The notes beneath the pieces are model-generated. The model searched no databases, was not told where the DNA came from, and saw nothing but the letters and a program-made list of their open reading frames with translations. Shown in pieces: positions 11,451 to 20,998 of a stretch of 41,981 nt of DNA. The DNA is from Porogramme epimiltina (Eukaryota > Basidiomycota > Agaricomycetes > Polyporales > Polyporaceae). How positions within the stretch are numbered: position 1 is the stretch's first letter; every line of letters starts with the position of its first letter. A program made the position numbers and the translations under genes. Location of the stretch: the NCBI GenBank assembly GCA_900155495.1, contig FTLJ01000169.1:1-41981 (forward strand). The letters run 5' to 3'.

Positions 11451-13105
11451 TCTTTTCTCAAGATGGCCGTCTTGCAGTGCAGGTCCCTGGAAGCGCTGGC
11501 ACGCGCAACGAAAGGAGCACGGCATCGCGGCGCCGACGCACCAGAAACACAGGGGACGCGGCCTCTGGTCGGACATCAAGAGAATACACAGGAAGACGCA
11601 GGGGAGGGTATGTGCGACCGGGAGAGCTTGAAGGGCCGTAGGGTGCACATGCGTTGTGTCTGAGGGGCAGGTGTGTCAGTTCGGCCTGGAGGCTACGCGC
11701 TGGGGGCGCGGATGTGCGGCAGCGGGCTTCGGCTCGTTGTACGTATAGCGCCCCCATGCCCTTCCAGCCTCCCCCAACTCCTGCCCTTCCACACAGGAAG
11801 GCGGACTCCGCTGCCCGCCTTGCATAATCCCGGCTCCCACCATGTTCAGATGAATCAGCTCCCAGATCCTGTCCTGTGACGGCGTGCGCTGCGCAGACAC
11901 ACTGGCATCCGCTCGGGTATCTAACTATGCCCTAGGGCCTAGCTTTGTCTTTGTTATTCAGGTTGCACTGCGAAGACCTATGTTGCGCGCATGCGAACCA
12001 GGCTCACTCTCCTCCTTCCCCTCCCCTGCTGACAAGAGAAACCCTTCGTGCTCTGTCACACGGTACCCATTTCCGAGGACCCAGCAGCCCGCTACCGCCT
12101 CTCCGCTTTCTCCCCCTCGACGCCACCCACGCGAAGGACCCTCACAGCGGCTCAGACTCGGCCCTCTACCCGGCGCAGTTGCGGCTCTCACGGGACGCCG
12201 CAACAGAGATTCGTTCTCGCTGGCGCTGGTGGAAAGCACGCGTGCACTTCGTGTGCTGTCGTGTGGGGCACTGCAGTTGGTCGCTTTGGGACTATCCCTA
12301 GCTGGTGTCGGCATCGGCGGGCGTGTAGTGGCGGGCAAGGGGTGATGTGTAAGGCAGCTGGTGAGGAATTGTGGTCTCATGTGTTCAGATTCGCGTTGGG
12401 GTCGGCAGGCGCCACGCACCGGAAGACGAGGGTGGACTGGTGGGTGTGTTGCGCGCATGGCGAGCGGCGCACCGAGCGCGATTCTTCGTGAGTCGCGAGA
12501 AGACAGCAAGCTGGTTTCTCCGACGGCAGTGTTAGCGCTTGGGTAATGTGTGTCTCCAGCGCATGATACGCCGTTTTGCCCGTTCGCGGGAGCAGGCAGG
12601 TGATGGGTGGCAGGGCGTGGTGGCGGAAACCCTCGGGCAACCGGGGGCGTACGAGGAGCAGGAGCCGGGGAATATGCAGGGTCGAATAGATCCCATTGCG
12701 GGACGGTGGCGGATGCGGGGGAGTGCGACGTGGTCCTGTCGCGCTCGAAAGTGTGCTGGCGGGGTGCTGTGCGCGAGCTTCGGCTCGTGAAATGCCTCCA
12801 ACAATTTTTTCCTGCTCGCAGCCTTCGTGGCGGCAATATCGAGTTCTCGGGGTCTAGGGCAATGCAATTGTAATACTGTATCATGTGTCCCCATATCATC
12901 GAATGCGACAGGGTTCGGACGTCCGTATCAGACACTGTGCCCTACCACCAGACCCGAAGCAGCGCGGCCGTCCCGTGTTGTGGAGTCGCTGCGCAAACCA
13001 AGAGCCGGCCGTGCAGGTTGGCCACAAATTTGCCATGAATGGACGAGGGACGCTCCAGCATACCAGCTGGCACGTGGGGAGCGGCGCCTCGGAGGGTCGG
13101 CGCCA

Positions 13106-13117
13106 GATATATATATC
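13106..13117. promoter_or_regulatory. AT-palindrome, possible TATA element upstream of the F-box gene
   Basis: GATATATATATC is a perfect palindrome in a GC-rich setting, about 375 bp before the F-box ATG. It could serve as a TATA element for a transcript with a long leader, but it may simply be a local repeat. Confidence 0.25.
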
Positions 13118-13491
13118 CGGGCACCGGGCACGAGCACTGATTGCATATCGCCCTTCCTTCGACCGTCGTGCCAGCAGGAGCCGCCACTTTCGTTCCTCCA
13201 CGATCGGTATGGGCCCCTTCCAGCACTTGACGAACGGTACTGACCCGGTGCACTCCCCTCCCAGTTGGCATGCCGTTGACACCGGTTAAAGACCATCTCG
13301 CCTCTGCCGTGAACGGTATCGAACAACTCACAACAGATACAACCATCCCGTTCAAGTAGGCTGCTGTGCTGATTCGTAGCGCTCTCCATCTGACAATTTG
13401 TCATCCACAGCGATGAAGAAGTTAGCGGATCTAGTAGACATCAGAGCTGAAAGTAGTCTAACATGTCCCCTAGGCAGACCAAATCCGCGAA

Positions 13492-15327
13492 ATGTTCCGG
13501 TATGGTCTCCTCCTCATCAAGAGAGCCGCCAACGCACGTCGGGGTGCAAACCGCCTGCCCGCTGAACTCCTCCGACTCGTCTTTATCGATGCGACACGCC
13601 CAGCAGACCTTTCGCGATATATTCGCGTCGTCAACAGCACGGAGGCCGTCTTCCGCCGAAGTCATGCCTTCGTCCGTCCGGGAGACATTGGCTGGCAACA
13701 CGAGCATGTCCGTGCTTCTGACTTGCTCGGCCTGGCTCGTGTCTGTCAGCACTGGCGTTCCGTTGCACTCGGTTTTCCTGAGCTCTGGCAATCCATCGGC
13801 GACTTTAGCTCTAGCGCGACAACCACATTCCTCGCACGAGGAGACGGGCGCCGTGCGCTGAAGGTGCTGGCAACCTGTCACAGCTCCGCGTGGTTCAAGG
13901 ATATTTGTACCGAATATGGTCCATCCATGCGCCAGCTGGTGTGGATAGCACCCAAAAGCGAACCCCAACGCGGAGATGTATATGGACCCCTGTCCGCTCT
14001 TGATTTCAAGACTCCGCAGCTGGAGGACCTAGCACTCATTCGGGGACCGGACAATGTCACCACGTATAGCCCGAAAATGGTTTTACGAAGCGAAACCAAC
14101 AACGTTCGGCGTCTCTCCATCATGTATCTTAGGTGGTTCCCGATGAACCGCTTCCCATCTCTCGTCCATCTTGTGATCACCGACTACATTGATCCTCCCA
14201 GGCTCTCGATATTCCTCTCCCGCTGTCCAAATGTCGAGACCATCATCCTTCGCTCCCCATATGAGTGGGGGTTCGACCTGCCACCATCTATCATCCAATT
14301 ACCTCGCCTGCGCCGCATCTCCGTCGAAGTGCCATCATTTCCCTCCACCCCCCTCTCCAGATTTCTCTCACACCTCGCTTTCGACCGTTCTCGAGCAGCT
14401 ATTCAGGTTTACACAGGCTCCTTCACCAATCGGTTCGAGGTGAACATCCTCAACGGACCAGATCCAAGTACAGGACCAGCTATGCCTCGAGGTCCCCCCA
14501 CTCGCCTTCTCATACGCCTTGGCGAACGCACGCGTCCACCCTATACCTTTTCTATCTCCGCTACCAACGAAGATAGTGGGGTGACGTTCAAGTCCATGTC
14601 CCCGCTCACAATCGAGACCGTTTTCACGCTCGTAGAGCACCTCGGGACCACGGACCATATCACTGAGCTCTGGCTCGACGGCATCACGCACGATCTTGCC
14701 AATCTCTTCCTCGCCTGGATACGCGTCCTCCCCGCGCTCCGTGTCCTCGCTCTCCTCCATCCCGATCGCTTCGCCCCGCGCACCCCCGGCCGCAGCGCCA
14801 CCTCACCCCCCCTCTCCCCCGGCTCCCCCAGGCCCTCTAGCGTCCCAGCGATCCTGCCCCCCGCGACGATGATAAAGAGCTCGCGCACCGAGACCCCCGT
14901 TGCTGGGCCCTCCCGGTGGACGTCCGCAAGCGTGAGCATCGCGCGCTCGCGTGGCTCAGACCACGAAGCATGGGCGACACTCATGGACATGCTCCGTCTC
15001 CCATCGGACACGCTCCCGTGGTCGAAGCGACGCGACCTCACCGTGCGCCTTGTCCTCGCCGACCCGTGCGAATACCCCGTGCGCGGGGCAATTGGGAGCC
15101 TCTATCACGAGTTCTCGCGCAAAAGCTTGCCGTTCCTCCAAGTCAGGGAGAACGTATTGGCTATCGAGGCCCCATCTTTCTCCGCTGCTTTCCGCGAAAA
15201 CATCATTCCCGAGCTGGAGAAGAGCTGGGCGGCGGTCGAGACGATCGTCAACGAGCTGCCGGTAACGCCTTCGATTCCGCAGTCCTGCAGGCCGGTTCCT
15301 GACTTGACTGCATGGGAGCCGTGGTGA
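13492..15327 (+). CDS. F-box domain protein with LRR-like C-terminus
   Basis: Single uninterrupted ORF of 611 aa starting at its first ATG. Residues 21-31 (RLPAELLRLVF) and 78-101 (LLGLARVCQHWRSVALGFPELWQSI-like) are the two halves of the F-box-like module found in very large Agaricomycete families, here separated by a longer linker than usual. The rest has irregular leucine-rich segments of the kind that follow such F-boxes (PQLEDLALIRG, VRRLSIMYLRWF, FPSLVHLVITDY, CPNVETIILRSP, LPRLRRISVEV). A Pro/Ser-rich insert lies at about residues 430-480. F-box proteins usually bind Skp1 in SCF ubiquitin ligases and recruit substrates, but the substrate here is unknown and members of this expanded family are mostly uncharacterised. 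There are no introns, unlike the neighbouring multi-exon genes. An upstream noncoding exon cannot be excluded. Confidence 0.82.
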   Translation: MFRYGLLLIKRAANARRGANRLPAELLRLVFIDATRPADLSRYIRVVNSTEAVFRRSHAFVRPGDIGWQHEHVRASDLLGLARVCQHWRSVALGFPELWQSIGDFSSSATTTFLARGDGRRALKVLATCHSSAWFKDICTEYGPSMRQLVWIAPKSEPQRGDVYGPLSALDFKTPQLEDLALIRGPDNVTTYSPKMVLRSETNNVRRLSIMYLRWFPMNRFPSLVHLVITDYIDPPRLSIFLSRCPNVETIILRSPYEWGFDLPPSIIQLPRLRRISVEVPSFPSTPLSRFLSHLAFDRSRAAIQVYTGSFTNRFEVNILNGPDPSTGPAMPRGPPTRLLIRLGERTRPPYTFSISATNEDSGVTFKSMSPLTIETVFTLVEHLGTTDHITELWLDGITHDLANLFLAWIRVLPALRVLALLHPDRFAPRTPGRSATSPPLSPGSPRPSSVPAILPPATMIKSSRTETPVAGPSRWTSASVSIARSRGSDHEAWATLMDMLRLPSDTLPWSKRRDLTVRLVLADPCEYPVRGAIGSLYHEFSRKSLPFLQVRENVLAIEAPSFSAAFRENIIPELEKSWAAVETIVNELPVTPSIPQSCRPVPDLTAWEPW

Positions 15328-15984
15328 GGTCGCGGGAATGTTGCATGCGGATGGACACAACGATATTTTTTCTATGACCATTCGACGACTGTATGACACT
15401 CTGTACTAATATAATACGACTCGCGGACTATTTTGGGTTCTCCACGAGAGATGAAAGAAACTCGCAAATGCTGGGGCGAACAGAAGTGTGTGTGGGCATG
15501 GAGGATGGATGTTAGGGCGAGTGGTATTGGATGATTTGGAGAAGGAGTGATTATGTGATACTAATGTTGTTTCTAGGTTGGATGCTGGGGTGTGATCGAT
15601 GGGACATGAGGGATGCGTGATGAATAGGGATATGAATGGTCTACGGGATGCTACAGTAATCTTGAGTCCAATGTTGATGCGGGAAATTAAGCCGGTGTGA
15701 TGTGGGGTAACGTGGTGTGGAGGAGAGGAGAGGGCGTGCAGTGTCGTAATATCGTAACATGTTGAAAAGAAGCGAGGTGAGGTAGCAAAACGGAGAGAAA
15801 CACCCAAGACGAAGACGTGCTGTGTCCGTGTCCACAATGTCCAAAGAGTGATACCTATGTAGTGGAATCCACAGGCGAAGCACAGGGTTGACCGTGCTAA
15901 TGGTTCCAAACCCAAGGGCGGCATTCTGATTGGCAAAACGTCAGGAGTGTTTAGTTGTATGGTGCTCCAAACTGTTGCTTACCC
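15328..15984. other. Convergent spacer between F-box gene and the 385-aa gene
   Basis: This is a 657-bp 3'-3' spacer. It contains a 176-codon minus-strand ORF (15406-15936) rich in His, Thr and Ser with no recognisable domain, which I treat as chance. Nothing else was seen. Confidence 0.5.
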
Positions 15985-17142
15985 CTATATGTCTACCCAC
16001 TGCCAACCAGGCAGAGCGCGGGGGTGGGCTTCAGTAGCAGGTGTACCTCTATCTTGGGCCCTTTCCCTGGCCCGGCCTCGATCGACCTCAGGGCTGCCGC
16101 TCGTGCACAACCCGTGATGATCGCCGCGTTGCTGTGGGCTAATGCTGCGCCCTCGACCCCATTGGTCCAGGTCCTCAGGACGTTCCTTTTCCAACGAGCA
16201 TTCGATATCCTCGTCGCTGACCAAGGACTTGCCGCGGCCGTACTTGTACTCCACCAAGCTTACGACGCGGCCTGCACCACGACCAACGACAGTTCCCATA
16301 CGTCTGCCGCAGTCACGAATTTTCCTGAGATCGTGTTCAGCACCGACGCTTGATCTGCGCCGGGCCCGGCGTTGATTGATGCCCGAGATGGGTGGACGGG
16401 AACGTCCGCGGACACCTGCAACAGGCTCTGAACGCTCAGCTTGGGCGATGCTGAGTGATACCACGGGCGCGGCAGTTGACGTGTGTCGGAGCGCCTTGGG
16501 AAGAGTCGGCGCCAAAGAGAGTTGGTTTGTACGGCCACAGAATACAGGCGAGGGTGGGGACCAGCTCAGCAGAAAAGGATCATCTTGAGAAAACGCGGCC
16601 GACGATGCAGCCGACTCCGAGACGAGCGGAGCATGGAAGGCGCTTGTAAGCGGCATGTTTTCGTCACTACCGCTGGCACAGGTCTCTGAGGTATGTATTG
16701 AGGGAGGGAATGAATCGAGATTAGGGGGTGTCGAGACTTGTGTGTTCCGCGTATCGCGAAGGGGCATCTTGGGTACAGCATATAAGAACGGCTCCTGTTC
16801 GTACGGATGTCCTGCGTCGCAGACATGACCGGCGAGTGCAGAGAAAGGTATATGCGCCATGTTTTGTTGCGAATGCGGTGGCCCGTGGGTAGTCTGGCGA
16901 TGTTGACGGAAAAGGTCGACTATGGCAGCCGGAGCATCGGGAGAGATGGAGAAGTCGAAGTTGAACGCGAAATCGGGGGATTTTTGGTCACGGACGGGGG
17001 AGCATGGAGGAGGGTGTGCGGTTTTTCGGCGAGGGATGGGAATGGGGCTAGAGGGGTTGGAGACACAATCAGACAGCGTACGAGGGAGATCCTTGTGGTG
17101 ATCGCGGGACCATGGTGAGCAAGCGTTCGCGCAGCTTGCCAT
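15985..17142 (-). CDS. Unrecognised Ser/Pro-rich protein with basic C-terminal half
   Basis: ORF of 385 aa from the ATG at 17142. I prefer this start because a good intron (17215-17155; GTGAGT donor, CTGAAC branch, CTCAG acceptor) ends 12 nt upstream of it. That intron would remove the in-frame upstream ATG at 17211 and leave a 5'UTR intron. The N-terminal half is Ser/Pro-rich and probably disordered. Around residues 265-320 it becomes basic (QRRARRRSSVGAEHDLRKIR) and is followed by a more ordered stretch, GRGAGRVVSLVEYKYGRGKS, then SDEDIECSLEKERPEDLDQW. No catalytic or membrane motif is visible and I do not know its function. The ordered C-terminal stretch and the clean 5' splice signals argue that the gene is real. 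It is convergent with the F-box gene. Confidence 0.65.
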   Translation of the reverse strand: MASCANACSPWSRDHHKDLPRTLSDCVSNPSSPIPIPRRKTAHPPPCSPVRDQKSPDFAFNFDFSISPDAPAAIVDLFRQHRQTTHGPPHSQQNMAHIPFSALAGHVCDAGHPYEQEPFLYAVPKMPLRDTRNTQVSTPPNLDSFPPSIHTSETCASGSDENMPLTSAFHAPLVSESAASSAAFSQDDPFLLSWSPPSPVFCGRTNQLSLAPTLPKALRHTSTAAPVVSLSIAQAERSEPVAGVRGRSRPPISGINQRRARRRSSVGAEHDLRKIRDCGRRMGTVVGRGAGRVVSLVEYKYGRGKSLVSDEDIECSLEKERPEDLDQWGRGRSISPQQRGDHHGLCTSGSPEVDRGRARERAQDRGTPATEAHPRALPGWQWVDI

Positions 17143-17154
17143 GAAGGTTGGCCG

Positions 17155-17215
17155 CTGAGGATAACCGTTCAGTCCACGGGAGACGAGAAGGCACTGAACA
17201 CGAGTAGGCACTCAC
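17155..17215 (-). other. 5'UTR intron of the 385-aa gene
   Basis: 61 nt with a GTGAGT donor at 17215, a CTGAAC branch sequence and a TCAG acceptor ending at 17155. Its size and signals match the introns of the other genes in the window. It lies just before the preferred ATG. Confidence 0.6.
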
Positions 17216-17266
17216 AATTTGGAAGGGACGGAAAGACGTGACAAAGACAAAGGAAGATGTGGATCG

Positions 17267-17274
17267 GTTTTTAT
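17267..17274 (-). promoter_or_regulatory. TATA-like element of the 385-aa gene
   Basis: CATAAAAA on the minus strand, followed by a pyrimidine-rich leader (CTTCCTTTGTCTTTGTC) and then the 5'UTR intron donor about 50 nt downstream. The arrangement fits a fungal core promoter. Confidence 0.4.
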
Positions 17275-18146
17275 GCTGTGAGGGGAGCGCGCCTCGCTGC
17301 TAGATGGATCATTGGATGGATGTGCTTCATGACGGCGTCAATGACGCACCTGAAACTTGTCGACTTGACAATGGGTCGGAAGACCGGTTCACCGAAGGGA
17401 ACTTGTCCTGGAATGGCTGTGAGCAGAGTATCGACAAAAGGGAGGAATTAATGGAAGAATGGAAGGGTGGGTGCATGTTGTGGAGTAGTGCACATTATAG
17501 TAACGCATAGGACAGGAAAAGAGATATTGGATGAGGCGGTGAACACGGAAATACATAAACAGATGGGGTGGTACGATGGTATCATGGTGAGATGTATTAG
17601 GTGCGGCATATAGCATGCAGGGATGGACGCAATGATGTGTTCTAAGCAGCTACTACAGACAGCTAAGGAAGATACCGTGATGCACACCGGAATGTGGAGG
17701 AAAAGGGCAGGATGCTTGGAGAGAACAATCGAGGCCGTGCGCCACCACATGCGCAGGCCGAAAGGGCAAATGAAGCAGGTATAGCCTGGTGTAAGGAAAG
17801 GACGGCTTGTATCGCCGTATGGCTATTGCACGGGGAGATGGGGGAGAAACCAGGTGCACGAAGAACGAGACTCACGATGGGTCCAAGCCGGGACTGCGAC
17901 TCCAAGTCGGAGCGCCGGGATCGGAGGGCAGAAAAGACAGTCTACTTTGAGGGAGAGCGGGGTGTGTCGAGGGGTTTTGAGCCGCGGCCTTCTGGGAAGT
18001 GGTGGCCTTGGAAGAGGGGGAGGAGAGGAGAGAGACGGGCGACGACTGCGACAGCGGGCGCGTCCAAGTTTAAGGCAACTCGCCAGAGAAACTCACAGGC
18101 GGCTTTTGTCTTCCAAAAACGGAAAGTTTCCCGTTCCCCACTTGGT

Positions 18147-18154
18147 TGACGTCA
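18147..18154. promoter_or_regulatory. TGACGTCA palindrome (CRE/ATF-type site)
   Basis: Exact match to the bZIP CRE consensus TGACGTCA. The nearest recognised start codon on either side is about 1 kb or more away (17142 minus strand, 20999 plus strand), so its target is unclear. Confidence 0.3.
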
Positions 18155-20641
18155 CGCGCACCCCACGCGACTCAGACGCCCGCACTTTTGCCTCCGTCCG
18201 CGATCCAACCCCAGCCCTCCGGAGAGTGCCGCAGTGCCATCGGCATCTTCCGGCACATCCCCCACTGCCGCTTTGCTTCACGTTTACACCATGCGACCTC
18301 AAGTTTCCCTAGAAGTAACAAGCCAGTCCGCTGGGAAAAGAACTACTGCAAGCATCCTGATTCTCATTTATGCCATAACGAAACTTGAAGTCACGTTGGG
18401 GCAATCTCAACTTCAGATCACAGTTGCGGGTATGAGGGAAAGCTTAGGATTCGGGGTTTACTCCAGAGGTGGCAAGGTACGCCGCCATGCGGTACTTCCA
18501 ACCCCTCTTTCAAGGTTGATCTGGAGACAGCATTATGTACGACAGTCTCTCGTAATTACCGACTGCTGTGAATATTTAGGTGGAGTCGTCGCCCATAGAA
18601 CGATAGCAACAGATCATAACAATGTACGTCCCAAAAGTTCTAGGTCTGAGGGTTTAGCACAAGCTCGCTTAATACGACCATCACTTCAATTGGGACTTCC
18701 CATGAGCGAAGTAATTATCATATACCTGTGCACGCTCAAGGATCCAGCAGCGTTTTGATTACATATTCCGTACCATCTGTGTTTGTCGGTGCACTACATA
18801 GTTTGTCACGGAAGTTACCGCGGCGGTTTCATGAGTCGCTCTGTGCCTTATACGTTCCATCTCTTCTCATCACTCACCAGGTGTACTCAGCACACTATTC
18901 ACGCTATAATTGCACGTTTCAGATCCAGCCCGGCGTGCGTCCGAGGAAGCATCGGATCCTTGATACGCATTCTACTCAGCCGCATCGTCGGGCCCTGTCC
19001 CTGCGCAGATCGTCATCCATGAGCCAGCGCAAAGCCTGACGTGTCACCTCCCGTCACGCAACCTAGTCCGGGTGCCTAGCCCGACGATTCACGAAAAACC
19101 GCTTATTGACAGAAGTACACTCGGAATAACGAAACTTACGCCGAACACACAGTCGGCGGCCGTACCACTTCCACGGCGTTTCACCGACGAGCATCCCGTA
19201 TGGAACAGGTATTTGTGGCTCCGTATCCGCATGGTCCCGCTCTTCGACTCTACACGGGGTTATGCTTTCATATGTGATGCGGGTTATATTGGGCCTCGTC
19301 GGGTTCCCAACTAATCACCTCTAGCCTTCGAGTCCACACGGGACGATCTTCGGGCGCCGCCATTGTTATAGGAGCCCTTCGGGCTATTCACACCCTCTGC
19401 GGTGTGATAGTCGGAGTTTGGGCGAACTAGAGCTTGAGTTAGATAGGCCATTTGCAAACATTCGTAAGAGGGCTCAACGTGACATCGGCCGAGTCGCTTC
19501 GACCTGGAGAACTCCATCACTCGTATATGGAATGTTTAGTTTTAGCACGACCTCCGGGGGGACTTGGCGTGCCGGCCGGAAATGAAGAGCGTGCTCCGAT
19601 GCGGCGGCCCTCGGGACGGCGTTTGTGGAGATCTCGGGATGGGGTAGAGTAGATAGAAGGTGACGATATTGACATGTATAATTACGACGCGTGAGAACGA
19701 TAAGCACCTGAGAAGTCGTCAGTTCAAGTTCAGGCAATGGAGGTGAGAGAATTTCTCAACAACTCGCCGCCGGAGTAGGTTGAGAGCATTTCGGTTGAAA
19801 GGTTCCAGGGGGGGATCGGCATCTCCTGTCAAGGAACTGATAGGGGTGGAACGAGTTCCTGTGGGAGTGCTGAGATTCTGAGAAGATGACGGCCGAGGGG
19901 AGGCAACTGTGGCGTGGACCTTGCCGAATCATCGCAATAGTGCACTGATCGAACATAGGACATACAAGGATTCGAATAGGTGATCGGGCCGGACATGATC
20001 ATCCTTGCAAGTCCGCACACCGTGCAGCGCCTGGGCCGATCGTTTCGGTAGACGACGCGATATTCTTTGGCAGGTGACAGCGGACGTGATGGTTTGGATG
20101 ACGCCCGTCTGAAAGGAGCTCTTCGTGGGTAGATACTTCGGAGGAGTGTAATGTGAAGATGCTGAGAGGCTTCTAAGACGAGTATGAGAACTATGGCCTC
20201 GAGGACCGGCCCCATAGAGCCCTAAAGCGCAGCCTGAGAGCGTGAATAGTTCGAGAGGGCGTGAGCAGACATTGGATATCACCTCGGCGACGGCCACCAG
20301 TGGACTTACAGCGGTCTCGGACCTGCTCGTGGGTTTGTTTTCGATGGAGCACCGGCGCTTCCGATCCATTGTAGTGCTCAACGCGGCCTGAAATCATTAG
20401 TGATCCGGGTGTATATTCACCTCGCTGGAGTAAGCTCGGCAGTGACGCCGTGGCACTCGACCGTCTCAGACGCCGGGGTAGTGAAGTACTAAAATCTCTA
20501 TAATGCATATTAGAAAGCCTCGCGAGCGCTACATGATACATGACGGTTACCGAGAGTGTGTTTGAAATTTGCCGAAAACCGTCTTGTTAGTTCCTGTCGA
20601 GTCTCTGACGGGATGATTGGAATGCCCAGAATGGAGCGGTT

Positions 20642-20854
20642 CACGTGACAGGACGTTGAGTTGATTGGAATGGAGTCGAGTCTCTCGCACGACTGAATGC
20701 CAAACGGCGCGTACATCCGCGCCGTCGCTGGAAGGTGTAGTAGGGAGACCGCTGGATGGCGGTGAGAGCAACGCGTCTGTGGCTGAAGCATTTGCATGTA
20801 TTTGGGCCGGGCAAATAGACGCCAAACACGGACCCACAGTTGAGCGGTCACGTG
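20642..20854. promoter_or_regulatory. E-boxes and ACGCGT upstream of the Cdc11/Nud1-type gene
   Basis: Two palindromic CACGTG E-boxes (20642-20647 and 20849-20854) flank an ACGCGT MCB-type core (20771-20776), all 145-360 bp before the ATG at 20999. ACGCGT is the site of G1/S MBF factors in yeasts, which would suit a cell-cycle gene. That function in this organism is inference. Confidence 0.35.
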
Positions 20855-20998
20855 CGCGTTCTAAAGACGCGAGGATCGGGCCTGGTGGCTCCTGTGGCGG
20901 CTTCAACGCCCTCTTGCCTCCGCCTCCGCCCTCCGTCTCGCGTCTCGCTCGCCCTTCACACTCCCCCAGCCTCTAGCGCGACTGCTCCGCGCGCGCAG

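Larger units (their letters stand above)
10155..13491. other. 3.3-kb stretch without a convincing gene
   Basis: Several medium ORFs overlap on both strands, the longest being 325 codons on the minus strand (11958-12935). Their products are Pro/Arg/Ser/Thr-rich with no domain I recognise, and the frames compete, as expected in GC-rich noncoding DNA. The stretch contains four copies of the palindromic-core nonamer GACGCGTCG (10368, 10554, 11069, 11442) and a GATATATATATC palindrome at 13106-13117, about 375 bp upstream of the F-box ATG. No terminal repeats, reverse transcriptase, transposase or tRNA features were seen. Confidence 0.5.
17280..20998. other. 3.7-kb stretch without a convincing gene
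   Basis: It holds only short competing ORFs of up to 174 codons with no recognisable domain. Base composition is more balanced than in the 27-37 kb region. A palindromic TGACGTCA (CRE/bZIP-type) lies at 18147-18154, and CCTCCCGTCACG at 19047-19058 repeats a 12-mer from the Scc2 upstream region. The last 400 bp carries the likely promoter of the Cdc11-type gene. No transposon ends or tRNA seen. Confidence 0.5.

Noticed and set aside
10962..11663. 233-codon plus-strand ORF
   Set aside because: No domain, atypical composition, and overlapped by other ORFs of similar length in two further frames.
11958..12935. 325-codon minus-strand ORF
   Set aside because: Pro/Arg/Ser/Thr-rich with no recognisable motif, no helpful splice context, and competing plus-strand frames. 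It could be tested with RNA-seq, but nothing in the sequence supports it.
15406..15936. 176-codon minus-strand ORF in the convergent spacer
   Set aside because: Low-complexity His/Thr/Ser product with no domain. The area is better explained as two 3' flanks.
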